Positions 46,168 through 57,292 of a stretch of 64,000 nt of DNA are shown one piece after another. This DNA is from Proteles cristata cristata (Eukaryota > Chordata > Mammalia > Carnivora > Hyaenidae), in the NCBI GenBank assembly GCA_017311185.1, contig JAESUZ010001757.1:992001-1056000 (forward strand), written 5' to 3'. Made by a program: the position numbers and the translations under genes. Each line of letters opens with the position of its first letter. The stretch's first letter is position 1. The notes beneath the pieces are model-generated. The model was not told the origin of the DNA. It did no database searches and saw only the letters and a program-made list of their open reading frames with translations.

Positions 46168-46368
46168 GGGGCGCTTGGGTGGCCTAGTCGGTTAAGCGTC
46201 GACTTTCGCTTAGGTCATGATCTCGCGGTTCGTGGGTTCGAGCCCCACGTCTGGCTCTGTGGTGACTGCCAGCTCAGAGCCTGGAACCTGTTTCAGAGTC
46301 TGTGTCTCCCTCTCTCTCTGACCCTCTCCTGCTCACGCTGTCTCTCTCTCTCCTAGAAATAAAAAAAA
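46168..46368 (+). mobile_element. SINEC, young 'CTTAGGTCA' subfamily
   Basis: Perfect 12-bp target duplication AAAATGGTACGG at 46156-46167 and 46369-46380. Carries the diagnostic 'ctttcgcttaggtcatgatctcgcggttcg', 'gtgactgccagctcagagcc' and 'cctagaaataaaaaa' shared with the copies at 50034, 53131 and 61498. B box intact (GGTTCGAGCCC). Confidence 0.96.
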
Positions 46369-46729
46369 AAAATGGTACGGATACAGAGGCCTGAAGAAAT
46401 CAACAAAAACCTTTGCTTTTCAAATCACGATAAGAGTGTCACTCCAGGGAAGTCACAGGGGAGGTATGTCCGGAGTAAAGAGACAAACAGTTGCTGTAGC
46501 AAGGGGGGAAGTGACGTAGGTGAATGTCTGTGAAATGGAGGGAGGGTCAGCTAGTAAATCTTTTAATATCTACGTTTAAAATATCAAACCAAACTCAGAT
46601 GATGGAAGTAAACGCAAAATTATCATAAAATTTAAGGTAAAAACATTTTAAAGTCACTTTCTTATTTGGAACAAGCATTCACAGAGTGCAAATTCGTTCA
46701 GGGTAGAAGACAAATGTCAGATTTACCTA

Positions 46730-46830
46730 ATCCAATGTCTTCATTATACTGGTAAGGAAATAAAAGTGATTTACCAAGTGACTAGAATCCTGAGTTTCTG
46801 AGGACCAGGCCTCAGCTCCTATTCATAGTT
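46730..46830 (-). repeat. Probable MIR fragment
   Basis: Antisense: 'ccaatgtcttcattatactggtaaggaaataaaagtgatttaccaagtgac' then 'gaggaccaggcctcagctcc'. Confidence 0.5.
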
Positions 46831-46914
46831 CTTTGAGGAAAGAAGAAATGCAGAATTAACTCTATTAAATGCCATCCATGGGCCAGATACATTGATAGCT
46901 GCTAAGTATTGTCA

Positions 46915-47135
46915 TTGTGGTTAAGGGCTAGGGTCCTGGTCAGAATTCCGCAGCAGGAAATTTGCTCTACCTCTTACTGCCTATGTGACTTTGAGCACGT
47001 CACTCAAGTTCTCTAATTCCTAGTATATTCATGTATAAAATGAGGATCATAAATGAACCTTGCTAACTGACAAGGAATAAATGAAATAATCCTTGCAAAA
47101 GCCTAACCAGCACTTGGTACATAAATGATGCCTCA
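46915..47135 (+). repeat. MIR, nearly full length
   Basis: 'gtcattgtggttaagggctagggtcctgg', 'cctcttactgcctatgtgactttgagcacgtcactcaagttctctaattcc', 'tataaaatgaggatcat', 'ggaataaatgaaataatcc', 'agcacttggtacataaatgatgcctcagtgaat': the whole MIR order is present. Confidence 0.88.
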
Positions 47136-47157
47136 GTGAATACTGAATTTAAAAAGA

Positions 47158-47376
47158 TGGGGCATCTGGGTGGCTCAGTCAGTTAAGCGTCTCACTTCGG
47201 CTCAGGTCATGATCTCACGGCTAGTTGGCTCGTGAGTTCAAGCCCTGTGTCAGGCTCTGTGCTGACAGCTCAGAGCCTGGAGCCTGTTTTGGATTCTGTT
47301 TCCCTCTCTCTCTGCCCCTCCCCAGTTCACGCTGTCTCTCTCTCCTTCAAAAATAAATAAACATTTAAAAAAAAAG
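47158..47376 (+). mobile_element. SINEC
   Basis: Head 'ggggcatctgggtggctcagtcag'. An 11-bp insertion 'ggctagttggctcgtgag' doubles the region before the B box. Tail 'aataaataaacatttaaaaaaaaag'. Confidence 0.92.
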
Positions 47377-47419
47377 TTTAAAGAGGGAAAACTGCCTTTG
47401 CCTGTTAGAGAGGATGATT

Positions 47420-47570
47420 TTATGCCTCTTATACAAATGAGAAAAATTAGGGTTGAATAAAACTTAGTAATTTGCCACTGAATTATAAAACCAGAATGTG
47501 AAGTTGTACCTGTTTGAACACAAACTTCAGGTTGTGTCTGCTATACCACAATGCCCTTATAAAGCAGTCA
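47420..47570 (-). repeat. MIR
   Basis: Antisense: 'ttttatgcctcttatacaaatgagaaaaattagggttgaataaaacttagtaatttgcc' and 'aaaaccagaatgtgaagttg'. Confidence 0.5.
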
Positions 47571-47839
47571 CAAGGCTCTGGAAAGAAGGCAGAGATCATC
47601 CACCTTGAATATTGGCTGCCGTGCTCATGCTGAGTTCTGAAAGCCTTCTGGCAGCTTCCCAGAAATTCTGCAAATCTCTGAAGCTCTGAACTGGAAGCTG
47701 CCCAGGTAGCAGGAGCCAATGAGAATATTCAGGTGACAGTGCAAATATTACTTTAGGTTGAAATCCAGAGGGTAAGCTTGGCTTCCGTTATTTAATTATC
47801 AGTCCATTCTCAAGAACAGGTGCTGAGTCTTGCTTTCTG

Positions 47840-47950
47840 CAGAACTGACTGACCTGAGCCCGACACTGTTAAGATCTCGCCCTGTGTCAGCTCTGCCAAT
47901 AACATAACCTTGTGAAGGTCACTTACCTCTTTAAGGCTGAATTAGGATAG
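47840..47950 (+). repeat. Probable MIR fragment
   Basis: 'gtgtcagctctgccaataacataaccttgtgaaggtcacttacctctttaaggc' fits the MIR centre; nothing clear on either side. Confidence 0.5.
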
Positions 47951-48233
47951 ATCTCAGGCCAAATCTCCACCTGGCTATCCTAGACTCTTACTGTGAGACC
48001 CTGAAATATCTACTTTTGTGTAAACTTTTCATTAAAGTTTATATCAGATAAAAAAGTACAAATCCTTTAAGCGTACAGTACAATTAATTTTCAAAAAGTG
48101 AACAGTCTCAAATCCATTAATAGAGAAATCCGGTCCAGAAGACAGTCCCTACTAGTCACTACTTGAACTAGTCACCACTCTCCCAAGGTAGTCACTATAT
48201 TCTGTCTTCTAACATTATAGCTTACTTTTGCCA

Positions 48234-48400
48234 AGTTTATTTATTTTGAGGGCAGGAGAGACATAGGAAGAGGGAAAAAGAGTATCCCAAGCAGACTTTG
48301 TGATGTCAGCCCTACCACAGGTCTCAATCTCATTGTGAGATCATGACATGAGAAGAAATCAAGAGTCTATTGCTTAAGCCATGGAGGCACTCAGGTGCCC
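48234..48400 (-). mobile_element. Older CAN-SINE inside L1M
   Basis: Antisense, shortened. CTTTTGCC on both sides (48224-48231; about 48402-48409) is a probable short target duplication. Head 'ggcactcaggtgccc'. Confidence 0.82.
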
Positions 48401-48549
48401 TCTTTTGCCTATTTTTCTTTAAACTTATATAAATGAAATCACATTGTGTGTTCTTTCGTATCTAGCTTCTCTTACTTAACCATATGTTTGTGAAATTCCT
48501 CTATGTTATTGCATGTAGTTATAGTTTGTTTGTTTTCGTTGTTATGTAG

Positions 48550-48735
48550 TAGGGGGTCAACCTCCTGCTTTGTAAATAAAGTTTTATTGAAGCGGTGCCA
48601 GGTTAATTTGTTTCTATAACGTCTACAGCTGCTTTCACACAACAATGGCAGAGTTTAGTTGCAATGGAGACCATAGTTGTCAACTATTTACTATCTGGCA
48701 CTTTACAGAAAAAAAGTTTCCTGACGCCTGCTTTA
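48550..48735 (+). mobile_element. hAT-Charlie MITE
   Basis: 'gggggtcaacctcctgctttgtaaataaagttttattgaagc', 'tgctttcacacaacaatggcagagttt', 'gcaatggagacca', 'ttactatctggcactttacagaaaaaaagtttcctgacgcctg'. Same family as the copies at 40595 and 62786. The left half is shortened. Confidence 0.78.
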
Positions 48736-48916
48736 TAATATCCAATCACAAGTATACCAATATTTTTTTAATTCATTCTATTCTCTATGGACATTTGAAT
48801 TTTTCTAGTTTTCAGTTACTTCCCACAGTGCCACTGTGAACATTCTTGTATGTATCTTTTGGTGACATATGTACACATTCACCAGGGTATATGGCATGTG
48901 CAACTTAAACAAAAAC

Positions 48917-49136
48917 ATTTTTTTTATGTTTTTTATTTGTGTGTGAGAGAGAGAGAGCGAGAGAGCGTAAACTGGCAACGGTCAGAGAGAAAGGGAAATA
49001 CAGAATCTGATGACAGGCTCCAGGCTCTGAGCTAGTTGTCAGCACAAAGCCCAATGCGGGGCTCGAACCCACGAACTGCGAGATCATGACGGAGTCGAAG
49101 TCGGACGTTTAACAGACTGAGCCACCCAGGTGCCCC
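48917..49136 (-). mobile_element. SINEC
   Basis: Antisense; head 'gagccacccaggtgcccc' ends at 49136. B box well preserved ('ggggctcgaacccacgaactg'). No clean target duplication. Confidence 0.92.
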
Positions 49137-49169
49137 AATGTAATTTGTTTTTAATCCTTGACTTATTCT

Positions 49170-49330
49170 ACTGTACAGACAGGTTTGGAAACTGCTTTAG
49201 ACAGAGTTAAAGAGTAAAAACCCAAAGCATTTAATTAAACTGTCTTGCCCAAGATCACACAGAAAATAATTGGCAGGGCCGAGATTGACTGTGCAAACCC
49301 GGTTTCTTGGAACAGGTCTGGTTTTCCACT
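49170..49330 (-). repeat. MIR
   Basis: Antisense 'cttgcccaagatcacacagaaaataattggcagggccgagattg', a typical MIR core. Confidence 0.72.
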
Positions 49331-49489
49331 ATGGTTCCTGTAGTCCTTATCTCCAGAGCATTAACTTAGAAGCGTCTTTACTTATCCAAAATCCTTCACA
49401 AATATGACTCTTTTCTACTGTATCTGTCATACATTTTCTAAGAACAGGAGACTACTGCCTTCTGAGAATTCTAGAGAAGGAAGGAATTC

Positions 49490-49580
49490 TATAAATCAAG
49501 TAACTCAATCCCCTCATTTTATAAATTAGTAAATCAAGGTACAGAGATACTAATAATTTGCTCAAAATACACATTTTGAG
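49490..49580 (-). repeat. MIR fragment
   Basis: 'caatcccctcattttataaattagtaaatcaaggtacagagatactaataatttgctcaa' in antisense MIR order. Confidence 0.6.
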
Positions 49581-50015
49581 TCTTTTATAATTTACTAAAA
49601 AAATTATTATGAACTTTCTGGGTTTTTTTTGCATTTGATGCCATTTCAATCAACTTATAAAAACAATATTTATTAATGTTAACTGTTTATGTATTACCGA
49701 TGTAAATAAAGTAAAACTAATACTTTCCCCTTCCCCTTTTGGCTGTATAGTATCTTGCCCCTGGGTGACAAATTTTAATAATTTGTATTTTAATTATCTG
49801 TATATAAATGTATAAACATGTATGTAACTGACAGGAGTCCACAACTTTGATAAAATAAGACATATAACAATTTTTCTTTAATTTAATTTCTAGTTCAAGG
49901 CTCCAGCTTATCAGTTGGGTGGCTTCTCAGTCCCAGGCAATATGAAATACATTCCCTTTTCCTGTAGATATATCTGCCTTGCGGGGGGGTTTCTGCAGTA
50001 CTAAGGAACTGAGTG
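49581..50015. other. Unassigned AT-rich DNA
   Basis: No recognised repeat. Confidence 0.45.
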
Positions 50016-50033
50016 AGAAGTAGACCATGGGAT

Positions 50034-50251
50034 GGGGCGCCTGGGTGGCTTAGTCGGTTAAGCGTCCGACTTTCGCTTAGGTCATGATCTTGCAGTTCGT
50101 GGGTTCGAGCCCTGCGTCGGGCTCTGTGCTGACTGCCAGCTCAGAGCCTGGAGCCTATTTCAGAGTCTGTAACACCCTCTCTCTCTGATCCTCCTCTGCT
50201 CACGCTGTCTTTCTCTCTTTCCTAGACATAAATAAAAATTAAAAAAAAAAA
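50034..50251 (+). mobile_element. SINEC, young 'CTTAGGTCA' subfamily
   Basis: Target duplication AGAAGTAGA[C/G]CATGGG at 50016-50031 and 50252-50267 (one mismatch). Two extra bases (AT) lie before the head. Diagnostic subfamily positions are the same as at 46168, with small changes in the body ('gtaacaccctc'). Confidence 0.95.
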
Positions 50252-50267
50252 AGAAGTAGAGCATGGG

Positions 50268-50753
50268 CAGCATCTCCTTCTTGGTAACCATATTGATATT
50301 GAGACATCTTTCATCCTATCTGGGCGTTGGCCACCAGTTCCCCCAAATGTGTTGGTCCCTGTTGTCAGAGCCCATTAGGCATGGTGGTTTTGTGCCCGAG
50401 CCACAGCAATCTCTGCCAGGCTGCCTGAAGCCCTACCAGCCCTCACTGACCAGAGCCATTTCCTCCGTGGAGTCTTGCCAGCTTCCTTGGCCTCTGCCCG
50501 GAAACTGAGGCGCAACTTTCCTCTGGTCTTACATCCCACCAGCCTCACTGGAATTTTCCACTTGCCCAGGGTCTCTCTGTGGCTTCTGGCATCAACCTCA
50601 CTCTTCCTGGCTCACCTCCAACACTCACCACTGTGTCTTCAATACTTTCTTGTCTCTCTCCAAGCTGGGAACATCTCCTCTCCAACCTTTCATGAGCATC
50701 CTTGCACAGTGTTTTATAGACTTGTATTTTTATCTCAGTCAGGCAGTACAGAG

Positions 50754-50789
<36 letters not shown>

Positions 50790-51220
50790 CCTCCAAATGT
50801 TTACAAATTTGACTTTTTGGAAACCGGTTGTTGAGATGATTCTTTGGTCTATAGATATGTCATTGGAAATGATAAGCCTGGAGCAGCCCAAGGGCTTGAA
50901 TAGGAGTAAGAGTAGAAGGAGGTAAAAAGTAAACTACTAGGAAACAAAGTTATGGTCAATATGTCAAATTATATCCTCACCATAAAAATAAGCACATCTG
51001 TAGGGGAATTATTAGATTTTGCTTTTAGTCCAAACCTGGGATTATACAATATATCAAGCTGTTAATTCCACTTTTTAAAAACTTATATATTTTGGACAAA
51101 TACATGCATACAGATATGTGTCATTATTTATAATGGTTTCATAGTATCATTGTTTGATTATTTTCCTTGTTGATGGAATCCTGGTTATTGTTGTTATTCC
51201 AAAAAACAAGAATAATAGCT
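50268..51220. other. Unassigned, locally GC-richer DNA
   Basis: 50270-50740 is richer in C/G than its surroundings and holds overlapping plus-strand frames (50263-50508, 50475-50834). No domain, no convincing splice pair, and the end of the frames runs into (CT)n. Possibly an old unrecognised repeat. Confidence 0.35.
50756..50786. repeat. (CT)n microsatellite
   Basis: About 15 CT units, uninterrupted. Confidence 0.95.
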
Positions 51221-51224
51221 AATG

Positions 51225-51400
51225 TTAATTATGATCTTAAAATTACTAGACAATGTTCTAAACACTATCTCATTTAATATTAAAAAACCTCCATGAGATA
51301 AATATTATTATTGCTTCATTTTTACAGATGAGAAAATTGAGACACGTAAGGATTAAATAACTTACTCAAGGTCACAGCAAGTTAGGAATTTGAATGCAAA
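51225..51400 (-). repeat. MIR
   Basis: Antisense: 'aataatagctaatgtt', 'acaatgttctaaacactatctcatttaat', 'tattattattgcttcatttttacagatgagaaaattgagacac', 'aataacttactcaaggtcacagcaagttagg'. Confidence 0.85.
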
Positions 51401-51551
51401 TAAGTCCATCTGGAGAGGCCATGTTTTTACCCATTATGGGTAAGGTTCTTACCCATTATTACTTAATGAAGGGCAGAACCCTTCATTAAGGTTCTGCCTC
51501 TAATAAGCATACCTGTACAAATGTTTACATACGTTATTTTTGTTCTATCTG

Positions 51552-51604
51552 ATTGTTTCTCAGCCTTCTGGCTAAGACCAGGTGTATTTCTTCTGTCTGA
51601 TAGC
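51552..51604 (+). pseudogene. RNU2 pseudogene: U2 snRNA 5' fragment
   Basis: About 50 bases similar to the 5' end of U2 snRNA: ATTGTTTCTCAGCCTTCTGG against the U2 start ATCGCTTCTCGGCCTTTTGG, then 'gctaagaccaggtgta' against GCTAAGATCAAGTGTA, and a weaker 'ttcttctgtctgatag'. This includes stem I and approaches the branch-point pairing region, which is mutated. Short 5'-end copies of U2 are common retropseudogenes. No poly-A remains. Confidence 0.82.
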
Positions 51605-51819
51605 TACCCAGAACTGAGAACATAGACAAAGTATTCTGTGCACTTTTATATCTTAAGAAATGTTGGAAGATTACTTTTGGACTGAAGCAATTTATAGAAC
51701 CACTCTTTAGTATTGAGGAGTAATAATTATCCTCAAGTCTTCCCAACACTGGATGCCAGGGGTTGTTTGAAGTTAAATCATGTTGGCAGGAACACTGCCC
51801 CTTCACCCCTAAATAATGA

Positions 51820-52650
51820 CCAGGTGTTTCAATTTTCGTTCCCTTATTACTAATCTGAATCCAAACATCTTTTCCTAGGCGTATGGGCCCTTTGTATTTC
51901 CTCTGCTGTGAATTGCCTGTTCACTACTATCATTTTCTAATTAATTTCAAGAGCTCTTTGTGTACTACGGATATTAAGCCATTGTTTTATATGTACTGTG
52001 AAAATTTTCTCTTGGAAGATCATTTGTTCTGTGCTTCATAGTGCACAAAAGTTATACACATTGATTTCATTGATTCTTCCATGTTTTCCTTCATAAACAA
52101 GCTACATAGCAATCTATGGCATGAATAGTTTTTAAAGACACGTATTCATTATTTGACTTCAGTTTTCCATTGTGCTAAAGGAAGCTTTCCTCATTCTATC
52201 GCTATACAAATATTTTCCTGATTTTTCTCTAATATCTTTATAGTTTTTCTGGTTTAATATTTAGTTCCTAGTGTATCCGAATTTTACTTGTGGGTATGCT
52301 GTAAGATAAGAGTTGACATTATTTTTTTTTGTATGTATAGCCAATTATCCCTATCCTATTTATATTTACTTTGAATTATATGTAAATAATTAATATCATA
52401 CATCCTTCTCCAATGACATCTACTCACAGATGTATTTGGATCTACTTCTAAACCCTACCCTTTTCTAGTGATCTGTTTTGATTCTGCTTTGATTCTTGTA
52501 GTTTTATAATGAGCTCTGATATTTGTTAAATGAAATATTCCTCCCTTTTCTGAAACAGAACTATAAAGTTCATCAGACATTTCTCTTCTCCAGATATTTA
52601 ACAATATCACAGTAGGCCATGATGCCTTTTTATAAATTGGTTTTCTCATG
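51820..52650 (-). mobile_element. Old L1M ORF2 fragment
   Basis: Antisense L1 order: 'gcctgttcactactatcattttctaattaatttcaagagctctttgtgtactacggatattaagccattg', 'aaattttctcttggaagatcatttgt', 'tattttcctgatttttctc', 'gtatagccaattatccc'. All frames are broken. Confidence 0.7.
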
Positions 52651-52886
52651 AATGAAGAAATGCAACTTTTGTAGGCAAATGAAGTATTTCATGTCTGAAA
52701 ACTTACATGATCTGACATCTTTCAAATTCTGTCAAATAATATTATCAATGAATTGACCTTGAATTTGGAGTAAAATTTACATTTTTTCCAGCTTCAGATA
52801 AGTCCAAGTTCCAGAATATAGGAGAGTTGGCCAACAAGGGAAAAAAGCTAGCAAATTTCATGACTGCTAAAGATCATTATCTTCTT

Positions 52887-53110
52887 GGGGCGCCTGAGTG
52901 GCTCAGTTGGCTAAGCGTCCAAGCATCCAAATTCGGCTCAAGTCATGACCTCACAGCTCGTGGGTTCGAGCTCCGCATCGGGCTCTGTGCTGACAGCTCA
53001 AAGCCTGGAGCCTCCTTCAGATTCTGTATCTCCCTTTCTGTCCCTCTCTGCTCTTCTCCCACTCATGATCTCTCACTCTCAAAAATAAATAAAACATAAA
53101 AATTTTTTTA
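52887..53110 (+). mobile_element. SINEC, first of a tandem pair
   Basis: Head 'ggggcgcctgagtggctcagttggctaagcg', ordinary body ('gtgctgacagctcaaagcctgg', tail 'aataaataaaacataaaaattttttta'). Flanked by perfect 18-bp copies of AAAGATCATTATCTTCTT at 52869-52886 and 53111-53128. Confidence 0.96.
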
Positions 53111-53130
53111 AAAGATCATTATCTTCTTTG

Positions 53131-53342
53131 GGGAGCCTGGGTGGCTTAGTCGGTTAAGCGTCTGACTTTCGCTTAGGTCACGATCTCGCGGTTCCTGGGT
53201 TCGAGCCCCGCGTCGGGCTCTGTGCTGACTGCCAGCTCACAGCCTGGAGCCTGTTTCAGTCTGTGACTCCCTCTCTCTCTGACCCTCCCCTGCTCACGCT
53301 GTCTCTCTCTCTCCTAGAAATAAAAAAAAAAAAAAAAAAAAA
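53131..53342 (+). mobile_element. SINEC young subfamily, second of a tandem pair
   Basis: Begins immediately after the first SINE's right duplication. Its own flanks are AAAGATCATTATCTTCTTTG at 53111-53130 and 53343-53362, the same site again. Carries 'ctttcgcttaggtcacgatctcgcgg', 'ctgactgccagctcacagcc' and 'cctagaaataaaaaa' with a pure A tail, so it is the younger insertion. Confidence 0.97.
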
Positions 53343-53362
53343 AAAGATCATTATCTTCTTTG

Positions 53363-54275
53363 AATAGAAATAACTGAGTTTAATAATAACTTAACTGAAA
53401 AGTTAAATACTTATTACTCTTACAGTGCAATGTTTGTCATTGGCGGCTCTTCCCTCATACCCCAAACTTTACCACTGATTTGCATCCAGCTTTAATTCTA
53501 AAAGGTATAAAGATATAGAAAGCATCACATGGTTTTTATTTCAAACTTCATTAGAGACAGGGGAGATTTGAAATTTATTATTCTTTTGAATGCCAGGGTC
53601 TTAACTAATTTTATATTAAGCTCCATAGGTGAGTTGGTGCTTATGATTTTTGACTAGGCTATCCTTGACTGTAAATGCAACTACATAGGCATATTCCTCT
53701 AGACATAATGCATACCTATGTTCAAACAATCCAAATAGAACCATTTTACACATAGCATATTACTAATCTATAATTTGGAATGGGTACAACAATGATTCAT
53801 GTACTGTAATACCCATTACTGCTTCCTACAAGCTTTGACAAGCTTTATTTTGGGAAGAATTCTGTCTCAATATCTACCACAGTAGATTTTTGCCCTCATT
53901 TCCTTTGTATTTATTCTGGGTGGTGTTTGCAAGACTATGGGGATCTATTTTGGTTGTGGACACTGCTCCTTTCCTAGAGGAGGAAGTGAGAGCACAGTGC
54001 TTTGTCTCCAGCTCCGAAGCTGTTAGACAGATCAGACAGGGAGCTCAGTCAGCCAGGCTCCAGGAAGGCTTCTCTCTTCTGATGGAACAACTAAACAATT
54101 GTTACTATTTACAATAGGCCAAATGGAGAAATATTCTTAGAACAATAAGAAAAGGGAAAGTCGGCCACCAGGCAGGAAAGAAGGTTTTCAAGCAACATCA
54201 AACTCAGAGAATATGAATATCTTTTAAACGTAAACAGTTCACCATATCGCTTCTCCGAATAACAATACAAAGATC
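53363..54275. other. Unassigned unique DNA
   Basis: No recognised repeat; the frame at 53890-54117 has no recognisable domain. Confidence 0.45.
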
Positions 54276-54279
54276 GCTT

Positions 54280-54440
54280 GCCATGTGCTGGGCACTTGAC
54301 ATACACTGTTATCTCTAATCCCATATCAACCGTACCAGACAAAAAGTATTATCCCAGTCTGACATGTAAAGAAACCAAGGTCAAAGAGGTTGTAATAACT
54401 TCTCCATGGCTGGTAAATGTGGAGTTCAAACTCAAACTTG
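54280..54440 (-). repeat. MIR
   Basis: Antisense: 'gccatgtgctgggcacttgacatacactgttatctctaatccc', 'tgacatgtaaagaaaccaaggtcaaagaggttgtaataacttctcc'. Confidence 0.8.
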
Positions 54441-54506
54441 TATAATGCAATTATTGTATTAGATATCCCCATACTAGTATCCACCTGTTTTTTTTTTTTA
54501 ATTAAG

Positions 54507-54725
54507 AAAATTTTGTAATGTTTTTATTTATTTTAGAGAAAGAGAGAGAGACAGCATGAACAGAGGTGGGTCAGAGAGAGAGGGAGACACAGAATCTGAA
54601 GCAGGCTTCAGGCTCTGAGCTAGCCATCAGCACAGAGCCCAATGCGGGGCTCGAACCCACGAACTATGTGATCATGAACTGAGCCAAAGTCGGACGCTTA
54701 ACTGACTGAGCCACCCAGGCACCCC
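54507..54725 (-). mobile_element. SINEC
   Basis: Antisense. Flanks TCCACCT-(T)n-AATTAAGA at 54480-54506 and 54726-54750 form a long target duplication differing in T-run length. B box intact. Confidence 0.94.
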
Positions 54726-54750
54726 TCCACCTCTTTTTTTTAAATTAAGA

Positions 54751-56879
54751 GGTAGATGCAATTCTTAATGAGTGAATCTATACTTGCGTTTACTACAAAA
54801 AGCACAAGGTGCTGAGGGGTTCATTAATAGTTTGGTTATGTTTCTTTCCTTTTGAGTTTGCCTGAGTACTACAGAGGCAATGGGAATCTGAAGAAAATTT
54901 GCAAAATGCTACGTATGATGGAATAACAGCCTCCTCCTTTGTCACACATTGTTATTCCCCCTCGATCACTCTCGAATTCTGCAGACAATGCAGAGGATGA
55001 ACTCTTATTCTGTTCACAGTAACTTCAAATTTTTGAGACACGTGTATAGATGAAAGATCTAAATTAATAATAGCCATCATACTAATTTTCAATAGAACTA
55101 TTGGGTTACCTACTGTGCAAGTATAATATATGCATCTAAAAATAATTATTGTCAAATATTTGGTCTTCTTTCCATTAGAGTTTTAACATTCCAGTGAATG
55201 TTTCTAGATCAATGTAGCTTAATTTCACATCACTTACCATGGGTGAGAGTGGAAAATAATGGATCTGAAAATGAGATGTCCATTCAATTGTTTTTTGTAT
55301 ATGTAGTAATATCCTAGAACAAGTTAACAACTGACTTAATGAATGACTTACAATGAATGATGAAGTTACTAGTTTTCTAGTCACTTCAGGAATAAGAACA
55401 CAAATGATTTTACAATTTTTTGCTGGCTTCTTCAGAGGTCTCACTGTGTCCAATCTAGGCATACTTTACATCTACACGGACAAAGGACTGTGTGAATGGT
55501 ATTATGTGTAGCACTTTTCCTCAATGCTCAGTACCACACCCTCATTCGAGATTTCCTTCTCTTTAATCCTTGCATTGGTCTGTCCCCAGTTTTAAGATTA
55601 TCCACCTCATGCTCCCTCTATCTCTAGTTGATAACTTTTTTTGTGGATCAGTTAGTCATTCACTGATTACTGTCACAGAAAGTAGGATTCTGGGGTGGGG
55701 AGGGCGGGGAATGAGATGGAAGACAAGACAAGTGTGCTGCGAAGCTAGGCTGGTGAAAGTGTAGCCATGGCATCTGGAATTCTGCTCAGGGCACTGAACA
55801 TGAGGAAGAAGATGGAATAGAATGGAAGAGAGAAATAAAGCATTAAAAGAGAAACAACTCCCCAAAGAGAAGATAGAGGGCTTCCTCATCCTTTTGCCTA
55901 AGGTTCCGTGAAGTGAAATACATGTGTTAAAATGATCAATTTACAGGACACACCAGGTCTTAGCATGGCTGCCATGCATATTGTCCTCTTCAGAGGGAAA
56001 CCACTAATTTCACAGCCCCCAGTGAGGAAGTTACTGTAGGGGCTTCCTCAGGCATAGGTGGCCATGTCTCGCTCCACATCACTACCCACAGACAATTATA
56101 CCAGTGTGTATGCCAAACCAAAGGCAGCCAACCTAGTCAGACCAACAGCCAATGAAGCTGTGCCCTCTAGGAATGATGGTGATTAACTGGAGAACCCAAA
56201 ACTCTCTCTCGAGACTTTGATCACAAGTTACCTAGTGAAAATAGATGGTGGTAGAAGAATATAGTTACATAGAGACAATACCTGAGAGAAGGCAAGGGTG
56301 TAATCTGGTCATCACAGCCAGTAAGGAGAAACCTGACTCCCTGTTTAGAACACAGGCTATGTCCTAGTCTCTATGGGAAACTCTTGTTCTTGTGATTCCT
56401 AGTTGTGAGGCTTCTTTTGGATTCTGGGCTAGATTCTAAATGTTTGAAGAAGGAAGCTGGTCAAGATTCCTGTTTTCTTTAGTTCCACAGGTGTCATTCC
56501 ACAGAGCATGATGCTCTGTCCCTGTCTCTTGTGGTAGAATGAGTAAATCTCTTCTTTGCAGACAAAGAGCCCACATAAACAATTACCTAAAATATCTCAC
56601 TTGTTTCTTTTTTCTTCTCTGTAAGATGCCAGGTTCCATAAAGCTTTATTAAATAGAACTTTTCCAGTTGTCTTAGTTCAACTTCAAATCCAACAATGGG
56701 AAAAATAGGGAATAAGTACACTTCCATTCTAAAGGGACATGCTGGATAAATCCATGTGGGAAATACTAAAAGAAACCTGAACGAACTAAACAGGCACATT
56801 TGGACTAAGGTTTCAGAGGAAAGTGGCTGGCTTCCTAGGAGGTACTGTTGTTTCACCAAGGAACCCACGCCAAGTACAA
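54751..56879. other. Unassigned DNA, 2.1 kb
   Basis: No family recognised with confidence. 55930-56570 has the texture of an old LTR or other repeat but I cannot name it. Frames up to 95 codons have no domain. Confidence 0.4.
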
Positions 56880-57110
56880 AGGACCCTCCCCTAAGATAAT
56901 AGTTGCATCAGTGTTGTATCTAGTAGTGGGCCAGCAGCTAGAGTCTAAGGAAAGCTGATGATGCACATGAACGTTAAAGGCAGTCCTCTGGAGAATTCTC
57001 TCTTGCTCAAGGTGAATGGTATTTTTGCTCTATTCAGGCCTTCAGCTGATTAGATGAGGCCTACCTACATTATGAAGACTGATCTACTTCAGAGTTCACC
57101 AAGTGATCTA
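56880..57110. repeat. LTR-type repeat fragment (tentative)
   Basis: 'aattctctcttgctcaaggtgaatggtatttttgctctattcaggccttcagctgattagatgaggcctacctacattatgaagactgatc' follows a common mammalian LTR-type repeat. The family is not fixed. It may be the same family as the sequence starting near 31627. Confidence 0.5.
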
Positions 57111-57112
57111 TT

Positions 57113-57292
57113 TTTTAATGTATATTTTGAGAGAAAGAGAGAAAGAGAGTGTGCATGTATGCATGCATGCAAGGGAGGGCCAGAGAGAGAGAGAGAAACC
57201 TAAGCAGGCTCCATTCTGTCAGCGCAGGGCCTGACATGGGGCTTGAACTCACCAACTGTGAGATCATGACCTGAGCCAAAATCAAAAGGATT
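57113..57292 (-). mobile_element. SINEC, head missing
   Basis: Antisense; the body carries a (GCAT)n tract at 57150-57172. It stops at 'gagccaaaatcaaaagg' before the A box, so the promoter is gone. Confidence 0.85.

Larger units (their letters stand above)
48000..48915 (-). mobile_element. Old L1M 3' region, interrupted twice
   Basis: Antisense L1M blocks: 'agtacaaatcctttaagcgtacagtacaattaattttcaaaaagtgaac', 'ataaatgaaatcacattgtgtgttctttcgtatctagcttctcttactt', 'ctatggacatttgaatttttctagttttcag', 'gccactgtgaacattcttgtatgtatctttt'. A SINE (48234-48400) and a hAT MITE (48550-48735) lie inside. Confidence 0.65.

Noticed and set aside
46168..46260. tRNA gene candidates from A/B boxes
   Set aside because: The boxes belong to SINEs; there is no tRNA cloverleaf or anticodon arm outside SINE context.
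46159..46356. Frames with 'MAQSV..PTSAQV..SSP' type openings at many places in the window
   Set aside because: They are the translated SINE head and body repeated in each copy, not a protein family.
50263..50834. Possible exon in locally GC-richer DNA
   Set aside because: Overlapping frames end in a (CT)n tract, without recognisable domain or splice pair; kept only as unassigned DNA.
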